Shown: positions 41,580 to 50,078 of the stretch, one piece after another
Layout of the letters: every line of letters begins with the position of its first letter
Numbering within the stretch: the first letter of the stretch is position 1
Source: Clostridium sp.
Lineage (GTDB): Bacteria; Bacillota; Dethiobacteria; Dethiobacterales; Dethiobacteraceae
Reading direction: 5' to 3'
Assembly: GCA_018335695.1 (NCBI GenBank)
Contig: JAGXRV010000094.1
Coordinates: 49,443 to 113,442 of the forward strand
Length of the DNA stretch: 64,000 nt
The notes under the pieces: generated by a model
What the model saw: the letters and a program-made list of their open reading frames with translations, nothing else
The model's database searches: none
What the model was told of the DNA's origin: nothing
Program-made: the position numbers and the translations under genes

Positions 41580-43021
41580 TCTGCTTTCCCCTCCTCAACT
41601 TCTAAAAATAATGCTTGTTTTACCGCTTGCTGCAACTCTTTTTTTTCTTCCTGCGAAGAAGCCTCTGTATAAATTCTAAAAACCGGCTCAGTACCTGATG
41701 AACGCACCAGGCACCAGTTGCTATTTTCCAAAATAATTTTCAGACCATCCAAGCGGGAAATGGTTTTCACTGCCACACCTGCCAGTGAGGTTGGTTGCCA
41801 ATTCTCCATTTTAGTGATAATTTCCTGTTTTGCAGCTTCGCTGCATTGCAGATCCAGCCGCTCACTAAAAACATTGCCAAAATCGGCGGAGAGTTGCGCC
41901 AATAGCTGTGCGGCAGTTTTGCCTGTCTTAGCGAGCATTTCGATAAACAGCAGCGCGGCCAAGATACCGTCTTTTTCCGGGATATGTCCGCGGATACTTA
42001 CTCCGCCGCTTTCCTCGCCCCCAATAAAAGCCTGCTGTTCTCGCATAGCCTGACCGATATATTTAAAACCAACCGGAGTTTCCACTACGTTCAAACCGTA
42101 GGAGGCAGCCATCTTGTCAAGCAGATGTGTGGTTGCCACCGTTCTCGCCACAGCCCCCTGCCAGCCGCGGCTCTTTACTAAGTAAGCCAGAAAAAGCACA
42201 AGAATTTCATTAGGACTATAATAGCGTCCCTGCGCATCTACTACTCCCAAACGATCAGCGTCACCGTCAAGTGCCACTCCCACTTCTGCCTTATGCTCCC
42301 GCACTGACTGACAAAGCTGATGCAGATGATTTGCGTTCGGCTCCGGCAAAGAGCCGCCAAAGAGCGGATCACGCCAGTTATGAATAGCTGCCACTTTGCA
42401 GTCGTGACGCCCCAACAATTCTTCCAGGTAACCGATTCCGGCACCAAACATTGGGTCTACGACCACACTGATTCCCCGCTCCTTAATTGCGGCAAAGTCA
42501 ATAATCGTTTCAAGATGCTTGGCATAATCACTAAACGGCTCGATTATTTCCACTAAACCTTTTTCCCACGCCTTTGTCAAAGAAGAGCGGTTCACCGTCC
42601 CTGAACTCAATATGCCAGCCATGCAAGCTACAATTGGCTCAATGTCTGCAGGCAAAGCAGGCCCCGCATATGCGGGAATAAACTTTATCCCCAGATACTC
42701 GGCCGGATTATGGCTGGCTGTAAGCATAACCGCACCACCCGCTTTATGTACTGTAACCGCATGGGCAACTGCCGGGGTAGGTGTATGTTTCTTGCACAAA
42801 TAAACTTTAATTCCGTTTCCGCTCAACACTTCCGCTACTACCAAAGCGAATTTTTCAGCCAAAAAACGGGTGTCAAAACCTACCACAACCCCTCGTTCAA
42901 GCAAATTCAAAGCGGTTAAATGCTGAGCAATCGCCTGGGAAACGCAACGGACATTGGCAAAAGTGAAATCTTCTGCAATCACTGCCCGCCAACCGTCTGT
43001 GCCAAAATTAATTCCTGCCAT
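41567..43021 (-). CDS. Phosphoglucomutase/phosphomannomutase
   Basis: 484 residues of the alpha-D-phosphohexomutase family, with all four signatures: catalytic serine loop TASHNPAEYLG, metal loop DGDADRLG, sugar loop GGEESGG and phosphate loop RSSGTEPVFRIYTE. The N-terminus INFGTDGWRAVIAEDFTF is typical. It should move phosphate between C1 and C6 of glucose or mannose. ATG at 43021 behind GGAGGAG. With pgiA it links hexose phosphates to polysaccharide precursors, possibly for the wall-polymer cluster downstream. Sugar preference cannot be read from sequence. Confidence 0.9.
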   Translation of the reverse strand: MAGINFGTDGWRAVIAEDFTFANVRCVSQAIAQHLTALNLLERGVVVGFDTRFLAEKFALVVAEVLSGNGIKVYLCKKHTPTPAVAHAVTVHKAGGAVMLTASHNPAEYLGIKFIPAYAGPALPADIEPIVACMAGILSSGTVNRSSLTKAWEKGLVEIIEPFSDYAKHLETIIDFAAIKERGISVVVDPMFGAGIGYLEELLGRHDCKVAAIHNWRDPLFGGSLPEPNANHLHQLCQSVREHKAEVGVALDGDADRLGVVDAQGRYYSPNEILVLFLAYLVKSRGWQGAVARTVATTHLLDKMAASYGLNVVETPVGFKYIGQAMREQQAFIGGEESGGVSIRGHIPEKDGILAALLFIEMLAKTGKTAAQLLAQLSADFGNVFSERLDLQCSEAAKQEIITKMENWQPTSLAGVAVKTISRLDGLKIILENSNWCLVRSSGTEPVFRIYTEASSQEEKKELQQAVKQALFLEVEEGKAEWMS

Positions 43022-43135
43022 CACACGCTCCTCCTACCTTTAATTAACACAACAAAATACCGGCCGCCAACTTTTGCCAAGCACCGCATTCCTGCTTCAA
43101 ACTCAAAACTGCTCCGAGAATAGCCACCGTAGCCC

Positions 43136-43352
43136 CCTCACCCTCGCTGCGCTCCACCCTCTCCCAAAGGGAGAGGGTAAAGTTAGTGCAAATCCCCTCT
43201 AGTTCCCCTCTCCCTCTGGGAGAGGGTAAAGTTAGTGCAAGTCCCCTCTAGTTACCCTCTCCCTCTGGGAGAGGGTAAAGTTAGTGCAAGTCCCCTCTAG
43301 TTCCCCTCTCCCTCTGGGAGAGGGCTAGGGTGAGGGCAGAGTGAGGACAAGG
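43136..43352. repeat. Four tandem 49-bp repeat-A units
   Basis: The 384-base gap between GAPDH and the hexomutase. The unit (hairpin core, then TAAAGTTAGTGCAAGTCCCC and TCTAGTT) starts at 43157, 43206, 43255 and 43304, exactly 49 bases apart; the last continues into the normal GCTAGGGTGAGGGC tail. The first unit has CAAA in place of CTCT at the loop. A variant arm lies at 43136. No gene is seen here. Confidence 0.92.
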
Positions 43353-43405
43353 CGAAGGAGTATTATCACTCTTTCACTGATCCGGCTAGCAGCATGAGTG
43401 TCTGC

Positions 43406-44413
43406 TCAAAGCGCTTGACGCGCAAGATAGGCTGCCAGGTCAGCCAGCCGCTGCGAGTATCCCCACTCATTATCATACCAAGCAACCACACGCACCAGAT
43501 TGCCGCCAATAACCATCGTCAGCAAACTATCGACAACACAGGAATAGGCAGATCCCTTATAGTCTACCGAGACAAGCGGTTCATCAGTATAGCCTAAAAT
43601 TCCGCGCAACTCACCCTCCGCAGCCTCTTTTAGCGCCTTGTTGACCTCAATATCGCTGGTTTCCTTTTGTAATTGAGCTACAAAATCAACCATTGAGACA
43701 GTAGGCGTTGGCACACGGACGGCAAAACCGTCAATCTTTCCTTTCAATTCCGGAATAATCTTGCCAATGACTTTAGCCGCTCCCGTGGTAGTGGGAATCA
43801 TGGAAAGCTGCGCCGCTCGCGCCCGCCGCAAATCTGAATGTGCCAGATCCAAGAGCTGTTGATCGTTGGTGTAAGCATGAGTTGTATTCATCAAGCCTTT
43901 AAGCAAACCAAAGTGTTCGTGCAGCACTTTCACTACGGGAGCCAGCCCATTAGTCGTGCAAGATGCATTGGAAAGAATATGGTGTTTACCAGCGTCATAC
44001 TGCTTTTCATTTATTCCCATCACCACAATCAAGTCTGCATCATTTACCGGCGTGGCGACAATCACCTTTTTGGCACCGCCCTGCAGATGCCTTGATGCTT
44101 CGCGATGAGTACGGAATCGGCCAGTGGATTCAAGTACTAGCTCGACACCCAGCTCTCGCCAGGGCAACTTTTCCGGCTGACCCTGCGCCAAAATATTAAT
44201 CTCCCTGCCGTTAACTAAAAGATTAGCATCCTTTAAAACTATTTCACCGGGAAACTTGCCATAAAGGGAATCATACCGTAAAAGATGGGCGAGTGTATGA
44301 TTATCTGTCAAATCGTTGATTGCCACCACTTGTAATTCTTCTTTTGCCAATAATGCTCTAAACACATTGCGTCCGATACGCCCAAACCCATTAATTCCTA
44401 TTTTCACAGTCAT
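43406..44413 (-). CDS. gap: Glyceraldehyde-3-phosphate dehydrogenase
   Basis: 335 residues with the NAD-binding start VKIGINGFGRIGRNVFRALL, the Asp of AINDLTDNHTLAHLLRYDS that favours NAD, the active-site SNASCTTN and the end WYDNEWGYSQRLADLAAYLA. It converts glyceraldehyde-3-phosphate to 1,3-bisphosphoglycerate. The residue after SCTTN is Gly (SCTTNGLAP) where most have Cys. It is not next to pgk or tpi. ATG behind GAGGAG. Confidence 0.95.
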   Translation of the reverse strand: MTVKIGINGFGRIGRNVFRALLAKEELQVVAINDLTDNHTLAHLLRYDSLYGKFPGEIVLKDANLLVNGREINILAQGQPEKLPWRELGVELVLESTGRFRTHREASRHLQGGAKKVIVATPVNDADLIVVMGINEKQYDAGKHHILSNASCTTNGLAPVVKVLHEHFGLLKGLMNTTHAYTNDQQLLDLAHSDLRRARAAQLSMIPTTTGAAKVIGKIIPELKGKIDGFAVRVPTPTVSMVDFVAQLQKETSDIEVNKALKEAAEGELRGILGYTDEPLVSVDYKGSAYSCVVDSLLTMVIGGNLVRVVAWYDNEWGYSQRLADLAAYLARQAL

Positions 44414-44510
44414 CTTCTTTTCTCCTCTCGCCTTGAATAGTTCCCTACTTGCTCAAAAGCTTAATTTGGCTTATCTTACCCGCAGTCAGAACGGACAATT
44501 CAATGTGTAC

Positions 44511-44539
44511 TTGACATTGTGCATTCAATATAAGACAAT
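44511..44539 (+). promoter_or_regulatory. Candidate sigma-A promoter of dapB
   Basis: TTGACA (44511-44516), 17 bases, then GACAAT (44534-44539). It lies 42 bases before the dapB start in the divergent gap with GAPDH. Confidence 0.5.
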
Positions 44540-44580
44540 GCAAATAAGATTGGCAGGGCGGAACACTGGAGGGATAACAA

Positions 44581-45384
44581 GTGAAAATAACTGTGGCAGT
44601 AAACGGTGCGCTCGGCAACATGGGACGGGAAGTAATTCGCGCCATACACGCTGAAGTGGAGTTAGAACTGGTCGCTGCTATAGATCTAGGCGGCAAAACC
44701 AGCGGCGACATCGGCGAAATTGCCGGCATAGGACGTCTGGGCATTCCGGTTTCCACTGAGTTAGCGACCGTCTTAAAACAAATAAAACCTGACGTGCTGG
44801 TTGACTTTACTTCCCCATATTCAGTTATGCAAAATATTTATACAGCGCTCTCTTCCGGAGTACGACCGGTGATAGGCACCACCGGCATTACAAAAACGGA
44901 TCTGGAAAAAGTCACGTCTTGGTCAAAGGAATATGCCACACCCGCTTTTATCGCTCCTAATTTTGCTTTAGGCGCCGTGCTGATGATGCTTTTCGCCGCA
45001 CAAGCAGCCCGCTATCTGCCGGAGGCCGAAATTATCGAACTGCATCATGCAGAAAAGATAGATGCGCCATCGGGAACGGCACTTAAAACCGCCGAGCTGA
45101 TTCTGCAAGCAAGAGGTCAGAGCACAAGACAAACTGTGGCGGAACTGGAAAAAGTAAAAGGCGCCAGGGGTGGGGATATAGACGGTGTCCGACTGCACAG
45201 TGTGCGCTTGCCGGGACTTGTGGCTCATCAGGAAGTGATTTTTGGCGGTATCGGACAAACGCTGACCATCCGCCACGACAGTTTAAGCAGGAGTTCATTT
45301 ATGCCAGGCGTGGTTCTAGCTATTAAGGAAGTGATGAAAAGAGAAGACGTCTGCTATGGACTTGAAAAGGTTCTCACGCTCTAA
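44581..45384 (+). CDS. dapB: 4-hydroxy-tetrahydrodipicolinate reductase DapB
   Basis: 267 residues: NAD(P)-binding VNGALGNMGREVIRAIHAEV, the GTTGITKTDLEKV loop and the active-site region IIELHHAEKIDAPSGTALKT. It reduces HTPA (4-hydroxy-tetrahydrodipicolinate) in the lysine/diaminopimelate pathway and competes with dipicolinate synthase for the same substrate. GTG start behind GGAGGG. It is followed by dpaB after 71 bases. Confidence 0.94.
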   Translation: MKITVAVNGALGNMGREVIRAIHAEVELELVAAIDLGGKTSGDIGEIAGIGRLGIPVSTELATVLKQIKPDVLVDFTSPYSVMQNIYTALSSGVRPVIGTTGITKTDLEKVTSWSKEYATPAFIAPNFALGAVLMMLFAAQAARYLPEAEIIELHHAEKIDAPSGTALKTAELILQARGQSTRQTVAELEKVKGARGGDIDGVRLHSVRLPGLVAHQEVIFGGIGQTLTIRHDSLSRSSFMPGVVLAIKEVMKREDVCYGLEKVLTL

Positions 45385-45403
45385 ATAGAAGCTGGACAGG
45401 CAC

Positions 45404-45452
45404 GAACCCCCTTTGGTGCGCATATATATAACTGCGACTGCGAAGGGGGTTC
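45404..45452 (+). promoter_or_regulatory. Hairpin covering the dpaB ribosome site
   Basis: Arms GAACCCCCTT (45404-45413) and AAGGGGGTTC (45443-45452) pair perfectly; the right arm is dpaB's own AAGGGGG ribosome site, six bases from the ATG. The 29-base loop contains alternating AT. No T-run follows, so it is not a terminator. Confidence 0.65.
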
Positions 45453-45455
45453 ATT

Positions 45456-46058
45456 ATGCGCCTAGAAGGAAAACAAATCGGCTTTGCCTTACCGGAAGGC
45501 CACTTCACACTGCCCGTCATTCTAACTGAGATTAAAAAGATGGTAGCGGCAGGAGCGACCGTTTTTCCCCTTTTTTTGGCTACCGGCGAAAATCAGCAGC
45601 CCTCAGCACAATTATTGGAAACAAAGAAGCTGCTTGAGCAAATAACAGGTCGTGAATTATTAACTAATCTGCTGGCGGAAGAAGCAAACGATCTAAGCGG
45701 CGAAGAAATAATTTTTGACCTGATAGTCATCGCCCCTTGCCCGGGAAATTTCCTGGCAAAGCTTGTCAATACCAGTGCGACTGCCGCTCCTCTCTCCAAA
45801 ACAGTGCGCCACCTGCAAGCCGGCTTCCCGGTGGTGCTGGCGCTGATTAGCAATGGAGACTCGGAAGAAGTGTTGCAAAACGCCCAGCAGATTATCAGCC
45901 TGCAAAATTTTTTCCTCGTCCCCTTTGGGCCGGAGCAGCAAGGCAGAAAACAAGTCTTTCTGGCAAGGCTGGATCTGCTTTATGAAACAGTAGCCCTAGC
46001 CATGGAGAAGAGGCAGTTGGAACCGGTTTTTCTTGAAACTTACTGGTTTCCGCACTGA
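45456..46058 (+). CDS. dpaB: Dipicolinate synthase subunit B (DpaB/SpoVFB)
   Basis: 200 residues of the flavoprotein-fold DpaB family: LEGKQIGFALPEGHFTLPVI at the start, then DLIVIAPCPGNFLAKLVNTS and SATAAPLSKTVRHLQAGFPV (overlapping by one residue). It makes dipicolinic acid for the spore core with DpaA. DpaA is not in this window. The hairpin upstream may limit translation until sporulation. Its 3' end overlaps the thioesterase gene on the other strand by 19 bases. Confidence 0.88.
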   Translation: MRLEGKQIGFALPEGHFTLPVILTEIKKMVAAGATVFPLFLATGENQQPSAQLLETKKLLEQITGRELLTNLLAEEANDLSGEEIIFDLIVIAPCPGNFLAKLVNTSATAAPLSKTVRHLQAGFPVVLALISNGDSEEVLQNAQQIISLQNFFLVPFGPEQQGRKQVFLARLDLLYETVALAMEKRQLEPVFLETYWFPH

Positions 46059-46438
46059 TCCTGTTTTTGACCGACTCTCGCCAAAAATCTTTCCCTTTCC
46101 ACCACAAACCGTTCATGGCGGCAGCGCCCTACCAGTTCTACCTCATCTTCCGCCGTAATCTCAAACAACAACCGCCGCCCGTCAATCTGTACCAATTCGG
46201 CGCGCGCAGTTACAGTCATGCCGACAGGCGTCGCTGCCAAATGCACGACGTCTACTTTTGTGCCCACAGTAGTCTGTTCCGGCGGCAGTTCTTCCCGCAA
46301 GGCGTTAATCGCCGCATTCTCCATCAATGCGATTAGCATGGGGGTGGCAAAAACAGGTACACTGCCGCAACCTACGGCTACTGCCGTATTGCCTCTGAAT
46401 ACTTTAACGGTTGCTTCGCCCTTCAAACCCGTCTCCAT
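46040..46438 (-). CDS. Hotdog-fold thioesterase (FlK-like)
   Basis: About 132 residues of the FlK/hotdog group: GSVPVFATPMLIALMENAAI, VGTKVDVVHLAATPVGMTVT and LFEITAEDEVELVGRCRHER. FlK itself hydrolyses fluoroacetyl-CoA; most relatives have unknown acyl-CoA substrates, so no substrate is claimed. The best start is the ATG at 46438 behind GGAGGG. It lies 13 bases downstream of the CofE-like gene in the same direction. Confidence 0.78.
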   Translation of the reverse strand: METGLKGEATVKVFRGNTAVAVGCGSVPVFATPMLIALMENAAINALREELPPEQTTVGTKVDVVHLAATPVGMTVTARAELVQIDGRRLLFEITAEDEVELVGRCRHERFVVERERFLARVGQKQDQCGNQ

Positions 46439-46451
46439 CCGATTCCCTCCT

Positions 46452-47633
46452 TTATTTTTGAGAAAATAGGATATTTTTGACAACGATTACGGGAGTACCG
46501 GCATCGGCCGAACCGCTCACAAGATCAGCCAAGCTGGCAATCACATCTTCCGCCCGTCGCGGAGTTGTCCCCCCAGTCAAAATATGGTCCTGAGCAAAAA
46601 ACTGCTCCGCCTGTTCCGCCAAATGCGCTTCGATTTCCAAAGTATTTTTCCCCTCGGCATGGCAAACATCCGCCAGATATTTATATTTAATCCCCTCTCG
46701 ATAACGGCCGCTGATTCCTTCAGTCATGCCAAATACAGGCATGGGATCTGCCAACTCATAAATTCCGGTGCTTGGGTCTTTATAGGCGCCGTCGCCATAC
46801 ACCAGCACCTCTACTTTCCGGCCTGTAGCAATATAGATTGCCTCCTGCAGCTCCCGGGCAAAGAGGGATGCCTCTTTGGGGGCCAATTTTAATTTCTTAT
46901 TGGCTGACATATTACTGCCCAGCAAACCCCACTCGCACCAACTCTCTCCTTCACGGCATAAATCCTGAAGAGTAATCACATTGCTATTAATCTTGCCGAT
47001 TTTTTTTCGGGTAATGTCCCGAGTATGAATATCGGCAGCAATTACCCCATCAGGAGCGAAAGCGCCTATTTGCGTCGGGTCATTACTGAGAATAACAGTT
47101 GCCTTGGCACCCTGTTCTTCAATTACCTGACCATACATGGCAAGATAATCTACTTGGGTAATAGGATGACGGCAATCATGGCTCGCCAACTCAGAAAAAT
47201 GGACATAGCCCTTTGCTAAATCCAACTCTTCCGCAGCTTCAGGCGAGATAATTCTGTTGCCTACTTCATCGCTTGGGAAAGAGAGCTGAACAATTACTTC
47301 GCCCCGAGGCACAGCACGGGCAATCCCTTCCAAAATTAAAGAAAACCGATTCCGGCTGGTAATTGGAAAAACTACCCCTACTTTTCCGTCCTCGGCAAGA
47401 TTAAGCTTACTCCGCAACTCTTTGGCCACATCGTCAACAGAAACAAAATTATTCTGCGAGCGTGCCACTACCGACTCCGTCACGCAAATAACATCATAAT
47501 CATCGAGCAATTCATCTTGAGAAACTTTCTTTAGGGCTGAGACTACCATTTCCTTTAAATCTGTGCCCGGCAGCACAACCCCCATTTTTAGACCAAAAGC
47601 GGCTGGTCCGATATATTCCGGTAATTTTGACAT
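46452..47633 (-). CDS. CofE-like (F420-0:gamma-glutamyl ligase family) protein
   Basis: About 393 residues. The N-terminal part YDVICVTESVVARSQNNFVS, FPITSRNRFSLILEGIARAV and the later DGVIAADIHTRDITRKKIGK fit the CofE/DUF family; the C-terminal part has VLVYGDGAYKDPSTGIYELA and ILTGGTTPRRAEDVIASLAD. True CofE adds glutamate to coenzyme F420 and is about 250 residues, so this longer form may act on another substrate. No other F420 gene is seen here. ATG at 47633 behind GGAGGAAG. Confidence 0.68.
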   Translation of the reverse strand: MSKLPEYIGPAAFGLKMGVVLPGTDLKEMVVSALKKVSQDELLDDYDVICVTESVVARSQNNFVSVDDVAKELRSKLNLAEDGKVGVVFPITSRNRFSLILEGIARAVPRGEVIVQLSFPSDEVGNRIISPEAAEELDLAKGYVHFSELASHDCRHPITQVDYLAMYGQVIEEQGAKATVILSNDPTQIGAFAPDGVIAADIHTRDITRKKIGKINSNVITLQDLCREGESWCEWGLLGSNMSANKKLKLAPKEASLFARELQEAIYIATGRKVEVLVYGDGAYKDPSTGIYELADPMPVFGMTEGISGRYREGIKYKYLADVCHAEGKNTLEIEAHLAEQAEQFFAQDHILTGGTTPRRAEDVIASLADLVSGSADAGTPVIVVKNILFSQK

Positions 47634-47765
47634 AAGCGTCTTCCTCCATTTCAGCAATAAGTAACAATTCTCCAATTTGAGAATTTCGCGAAGAATCGTC
47701 TGGATTCCTGCTTGCTGCTGAAAAGAATCGGCTGGCTGTCCAGTCACTGAGTGCAACATAAAAGA

Positions 47766-47803
47766 CCGGCGGGAGATGAGAACTATCTAAAATCAGACGC
47801 CGG
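47766..47803 (-). terminator. Possible terminator after the chemoreceptor gene
   Basis: Six-base stem CCGGCG/CGCCGG with a long 26-base loop and TCTTTT after it on the minus strand. Weak. Confidence 0.3.
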
Positions 47804-47808
47804 CAATA

Positions 47809-48927
47809 CTAAAACTTCCAGATGTCAGCCACTTTTTTCAAATCTACAGAAACATTCAGTAACTCCTGCGCCACAGAGCTTGTTTCATGAGAACTGGCGG
47901 CGGAACCTTGCGCAACAGCGGCAATAGACTGGACATTGCCCAGCATTCCTCCGGTGCCGTTTGCCTGTTGACGCGCAGTTTCCTCCAAACGGTTAATGGT
48001 TGCGGCAGTAACATCCATCTGGCTGATAATTGAGCTAAAGGCGTGAGCAGTCTCTTTTGTAAGGTCTATGCTCGCCTGAATAGCATTCACTGTGCCTTTG
48101 ATCGCCTGCTGAATTTCAGTAATAATTGCCGCCACTTCCTGAGTGGCGCGTCCGGAGTTTTCCGCAAGGCGTCGCACCTCCTCGGCTACCACAGCGAAAC
48201 CCCGACCTTGCTCACCCGCCCGAGCCGCTTCAATTGCCGCATTGAGAGCCAACAAATTAGTTTGAGAGGCAATATCTTCAATCACTTGCATAAACTCACC
48301 GATTCTGACGGAACTCTGCTCCAAGGTGGCCATCTGTTCACCGACCCTGTTCATGCTCTGGCTGACGTTCTCCACAGCTTCCCCCCCATGACGGGCAGTA
48401 CGGCTGGTGGAATCGACCACCTGAACAGCCTCGTGCGCCTGTCGAGCAGAGCTCTCCGATGATGCCGCCATTTGTTCAATGCTTCTGAGCAATTCCTTCA
48501 CTTGGAGCGCCTGGTCCTGACTACCGCTCCGCACCTGTTCAGTACTGGTGATAATATGTCCAACGACAGACGTCAGTTTGGCGTTTATCTCTTTAACAAG
48601 CCCGAACCACTTGCGCGTGCCTTTCACCATACGCCGAATATTTTCGGCCATTTCGTTGATCTGCCCCCAACCATAATCCTGCTTTTCCGTTACTTCAGAA
48701 AGATCGCCTTTAATAGCCCTGGCAGTGTTATTGATGGAGACGGTAATTGCCGCATCCACAGGCCCAAGCACTATATAGCAGATAACCAATGATAACGACA
48801 GACCTAAAGCAAACCCGAGCAACAAACCCGCCCAGCCGGCAAAATGCCAACCTACAGCAGTAAGTGAAGCCGTCAGCAGACAAAAAAATGCTGCAAGAAC
48901 CATAATCCGTAAGCGAACCTGTTGCAT
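47809..48927 (-). CDS. Methyl-accepting chemotaxis protein
   Basis: About 372 residues. Two close membrane helices near the start ([20 protein letters not shown] and [20 protein letters not shown]) leave almost no extracellular sensor domain. The cytoplasmic signalling tip is fully conserved: [20 protein letters not shown], then [20 protein letters not shown]. It may sense membrane or internal cues. The best start is the ATG at 48927 behind AAGGAGATG. It is away from the che genes at the left edge. Confidence 0.92.
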   Translation of the reverse strand: MQQVRLRIMVLAAFFCLLTASLTAVGWHFAGWAGLLLGFALGLSLSLVICYIVLGPVDAAITVSINNTARAIKGDLSEVTEKQDYGWGQINEMAENIRRMVKGTRKWFGLVKEINAKLTSVVGHIITSTEQVRSGSQDQALQVKELLRSIEQMAASSESSARQAHEAVQVVDSTSRTARHGGEAVENVSQSMNRVGEQMATLEQSSVRIGEFMQVIEDIASQTNLLALNAAIEAARAGEQGRGFAVVAEEVRRLAENSGRATQEVAAIITEIQQAIKGTVNAIQASIDLTKETAHAFSSIISQMDVTAATINRLEETARQQANGTGGMLGNVQSIAAVAQGSAASSHETSSVAQELLNVSVDLKKVADIWKF

Positions 48928-49084
48928 TGAGATATCATCTCCTTTATCAAAAAGTGACACATCACCCTATATTCACCAAACTCTGACATTTTCCTGCTTT
49001 TAAAAAATGAGAATATTCGCAATTTGGCCCTAAATTATGTTTAAACGATTATACTTCCTCTATTTTTTAGAAAATAAGCCATTT

Positions 49085-49113
49085 TTGACCGCGCGCCTCC
49101 TCCATGATATAAT
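49085..49113 (+). promoter_or_regulatory. Sigma-A promoter of the DUF3786 gene
   Basis: TTGACC (49085-49090), 17 bases, TATAAT (49108-49113): a near-perfect housekeeping promoter 30 bases before the start codon. Confidence 0.78.
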
Positions 49114-49143
49114 CAAAACGATAAATTCTGGGGAGGCGAAATA

Positions 49144-49764
49144 ATGAATAAAAACCCCTATAACTTAGATGAAACAATTAGTGTGGCGCGCAGCTCTTTC
49201 GCAAAAAGACAGGCTCTGGAAATGGCTGCTAACAGCGGCTGCCTTTTCGATCTGCACAAGCAGCGCTTTACTGTGCCTTTTTTGGGGCAAAATTACTCTG
49301 TCAGTTACCCTGAAGGGCATGTTACAGCAAACAACACCCAAACGGAAGCGCCGCTTATTACGGCTATCCTGCTTCTGCACTACCTGAGCCACTCCACCGG
49401 AACTACCCTCTCGCAAAACTGGATTTCCTATAAAGATCTGCCGGGCGGCAGTCTTTACCTTGAGCCATTTAAAAAACGTGCCGTCATTCCGTTTGCAAAA
49501 AAATTCGGCGCTTGTCCGGATGATTTTGTTTTGGCTGCAGAAAAACTGGGCGGAGAAAAGGCACGGCATGGCGACATCTCTTACATTATCCCCGCACTTC
49601 CCCGTGTTCCCCTTTTATACATTCTCTGGAAAGGCGACGAAGAATTCCCCCCAAATGCCACCATTCTCTTTGATGACTGCGCCAATAGCTATCTTCATAC
49701 GGAAGATTATGCTATTCTCGCCGGCATGACCGTAGGAGCGATGCTAACCGCGCTTAAAGGCTGA
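49144..49764 (+). CDS. DUF3786 protein
   Basis: 206 residues. TEAPLITAILLLHYLSHSTG, ISYKDLPGGSLYLEPFKKRA and IPALPRVPLLYILWKGDEEF, with the end FDDCANSYLHTEDYAILAGM, are the marks of DUF3786, a family of anaerobes often found near corrinoid or one-carbon genes. The function is unknown. It stands alone, with its own promoter and a terminator at 50022. ATG behind GGGGAGG. Confidence 0.78.
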   Translation: MNKNPYNLDETISVARSSFAKRQALEMAANSGCLFDLHKQRFTVPFLGQNYSVSYPEGHVTANNTQTEAPLITAILLLHYLSHSTGTTLSQNWISYKDLPGGSLYLEPFKKRAVIPFAKKFGACPDDFVLAAEKLGGEKARHGDISYIIPALPRVPLLYILWKGDEEFPPNATILFDDCANSYLHTEDYAILAGMTVGAMLTALKG

Positions 49765-49821
49765 CTTTATCTTCCTCTTTTCACTGCTCACCCTAACCCT
49801 AGTCTAAGCAATGACCACATT

Positions 49822-49989
49822 GCCCTCACCCTGACCCTCTCCCAGAGGGAGAGGGATTTGTATATTGGAATCGCCTATTTTGCCAATTCCAATAAGTCCG
49901 ACATCTGACCTCAGATTTCTAGTAATGGGAGAGGGGATATAGCTTATTTCCTCTCCACCCTTTGGGGGGAGAGGGCTAGGGTGAGGGGG
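49822..49989. repeat. Two inverted-orientation repeat-A copies and linking hairpin
   Basis: Part of the 314-base gap after the DUF3786 gene. A reverse copy at 49822-49856 and a variant at 49950-49989 (CTCTCCACCCTTTGGGGGGA type) flank a 9-base stem TATTGGAAT/ATTCCAATA (49863-49894) and a small ATCTGA-CC-TCAGAT hairpin. Confidence 0.85.
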
Positions 49990-50021
49990 GATTTGCGGAG
50001 CGGAAAGAGTGCCTAAAAAGT

Positions 50022-50060
50022 GAAAAGAATCTCCCGTCGGCTATTCGGGAGATTCTTTTC
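50022..50060. terminator. Bidirectional terminator between DUF3786 and cytochrome genes
   Basis: A 15-base stem GAAAAGAATCTCCCG / CGGGAGATTCTTTTC with a 9-base loop. It serves both converging genes. Confidence 0.78.
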
Positions 50061-50078
50061 GTTTTGTCTAAAAACTAT

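Noticed and set aside
43157..43352. CRISPR-like regular repeats (also at 31938-32197 and 40164-40399)
   Set aside because: Units are identical head to tail, with no unique spacers, and no cas gene is near.
49863..49915. Possible small RNA from paired stems after the DUF3786 gene
   Set aside because: The stems belong to the repeat-rich gap, and no promoter points into it.
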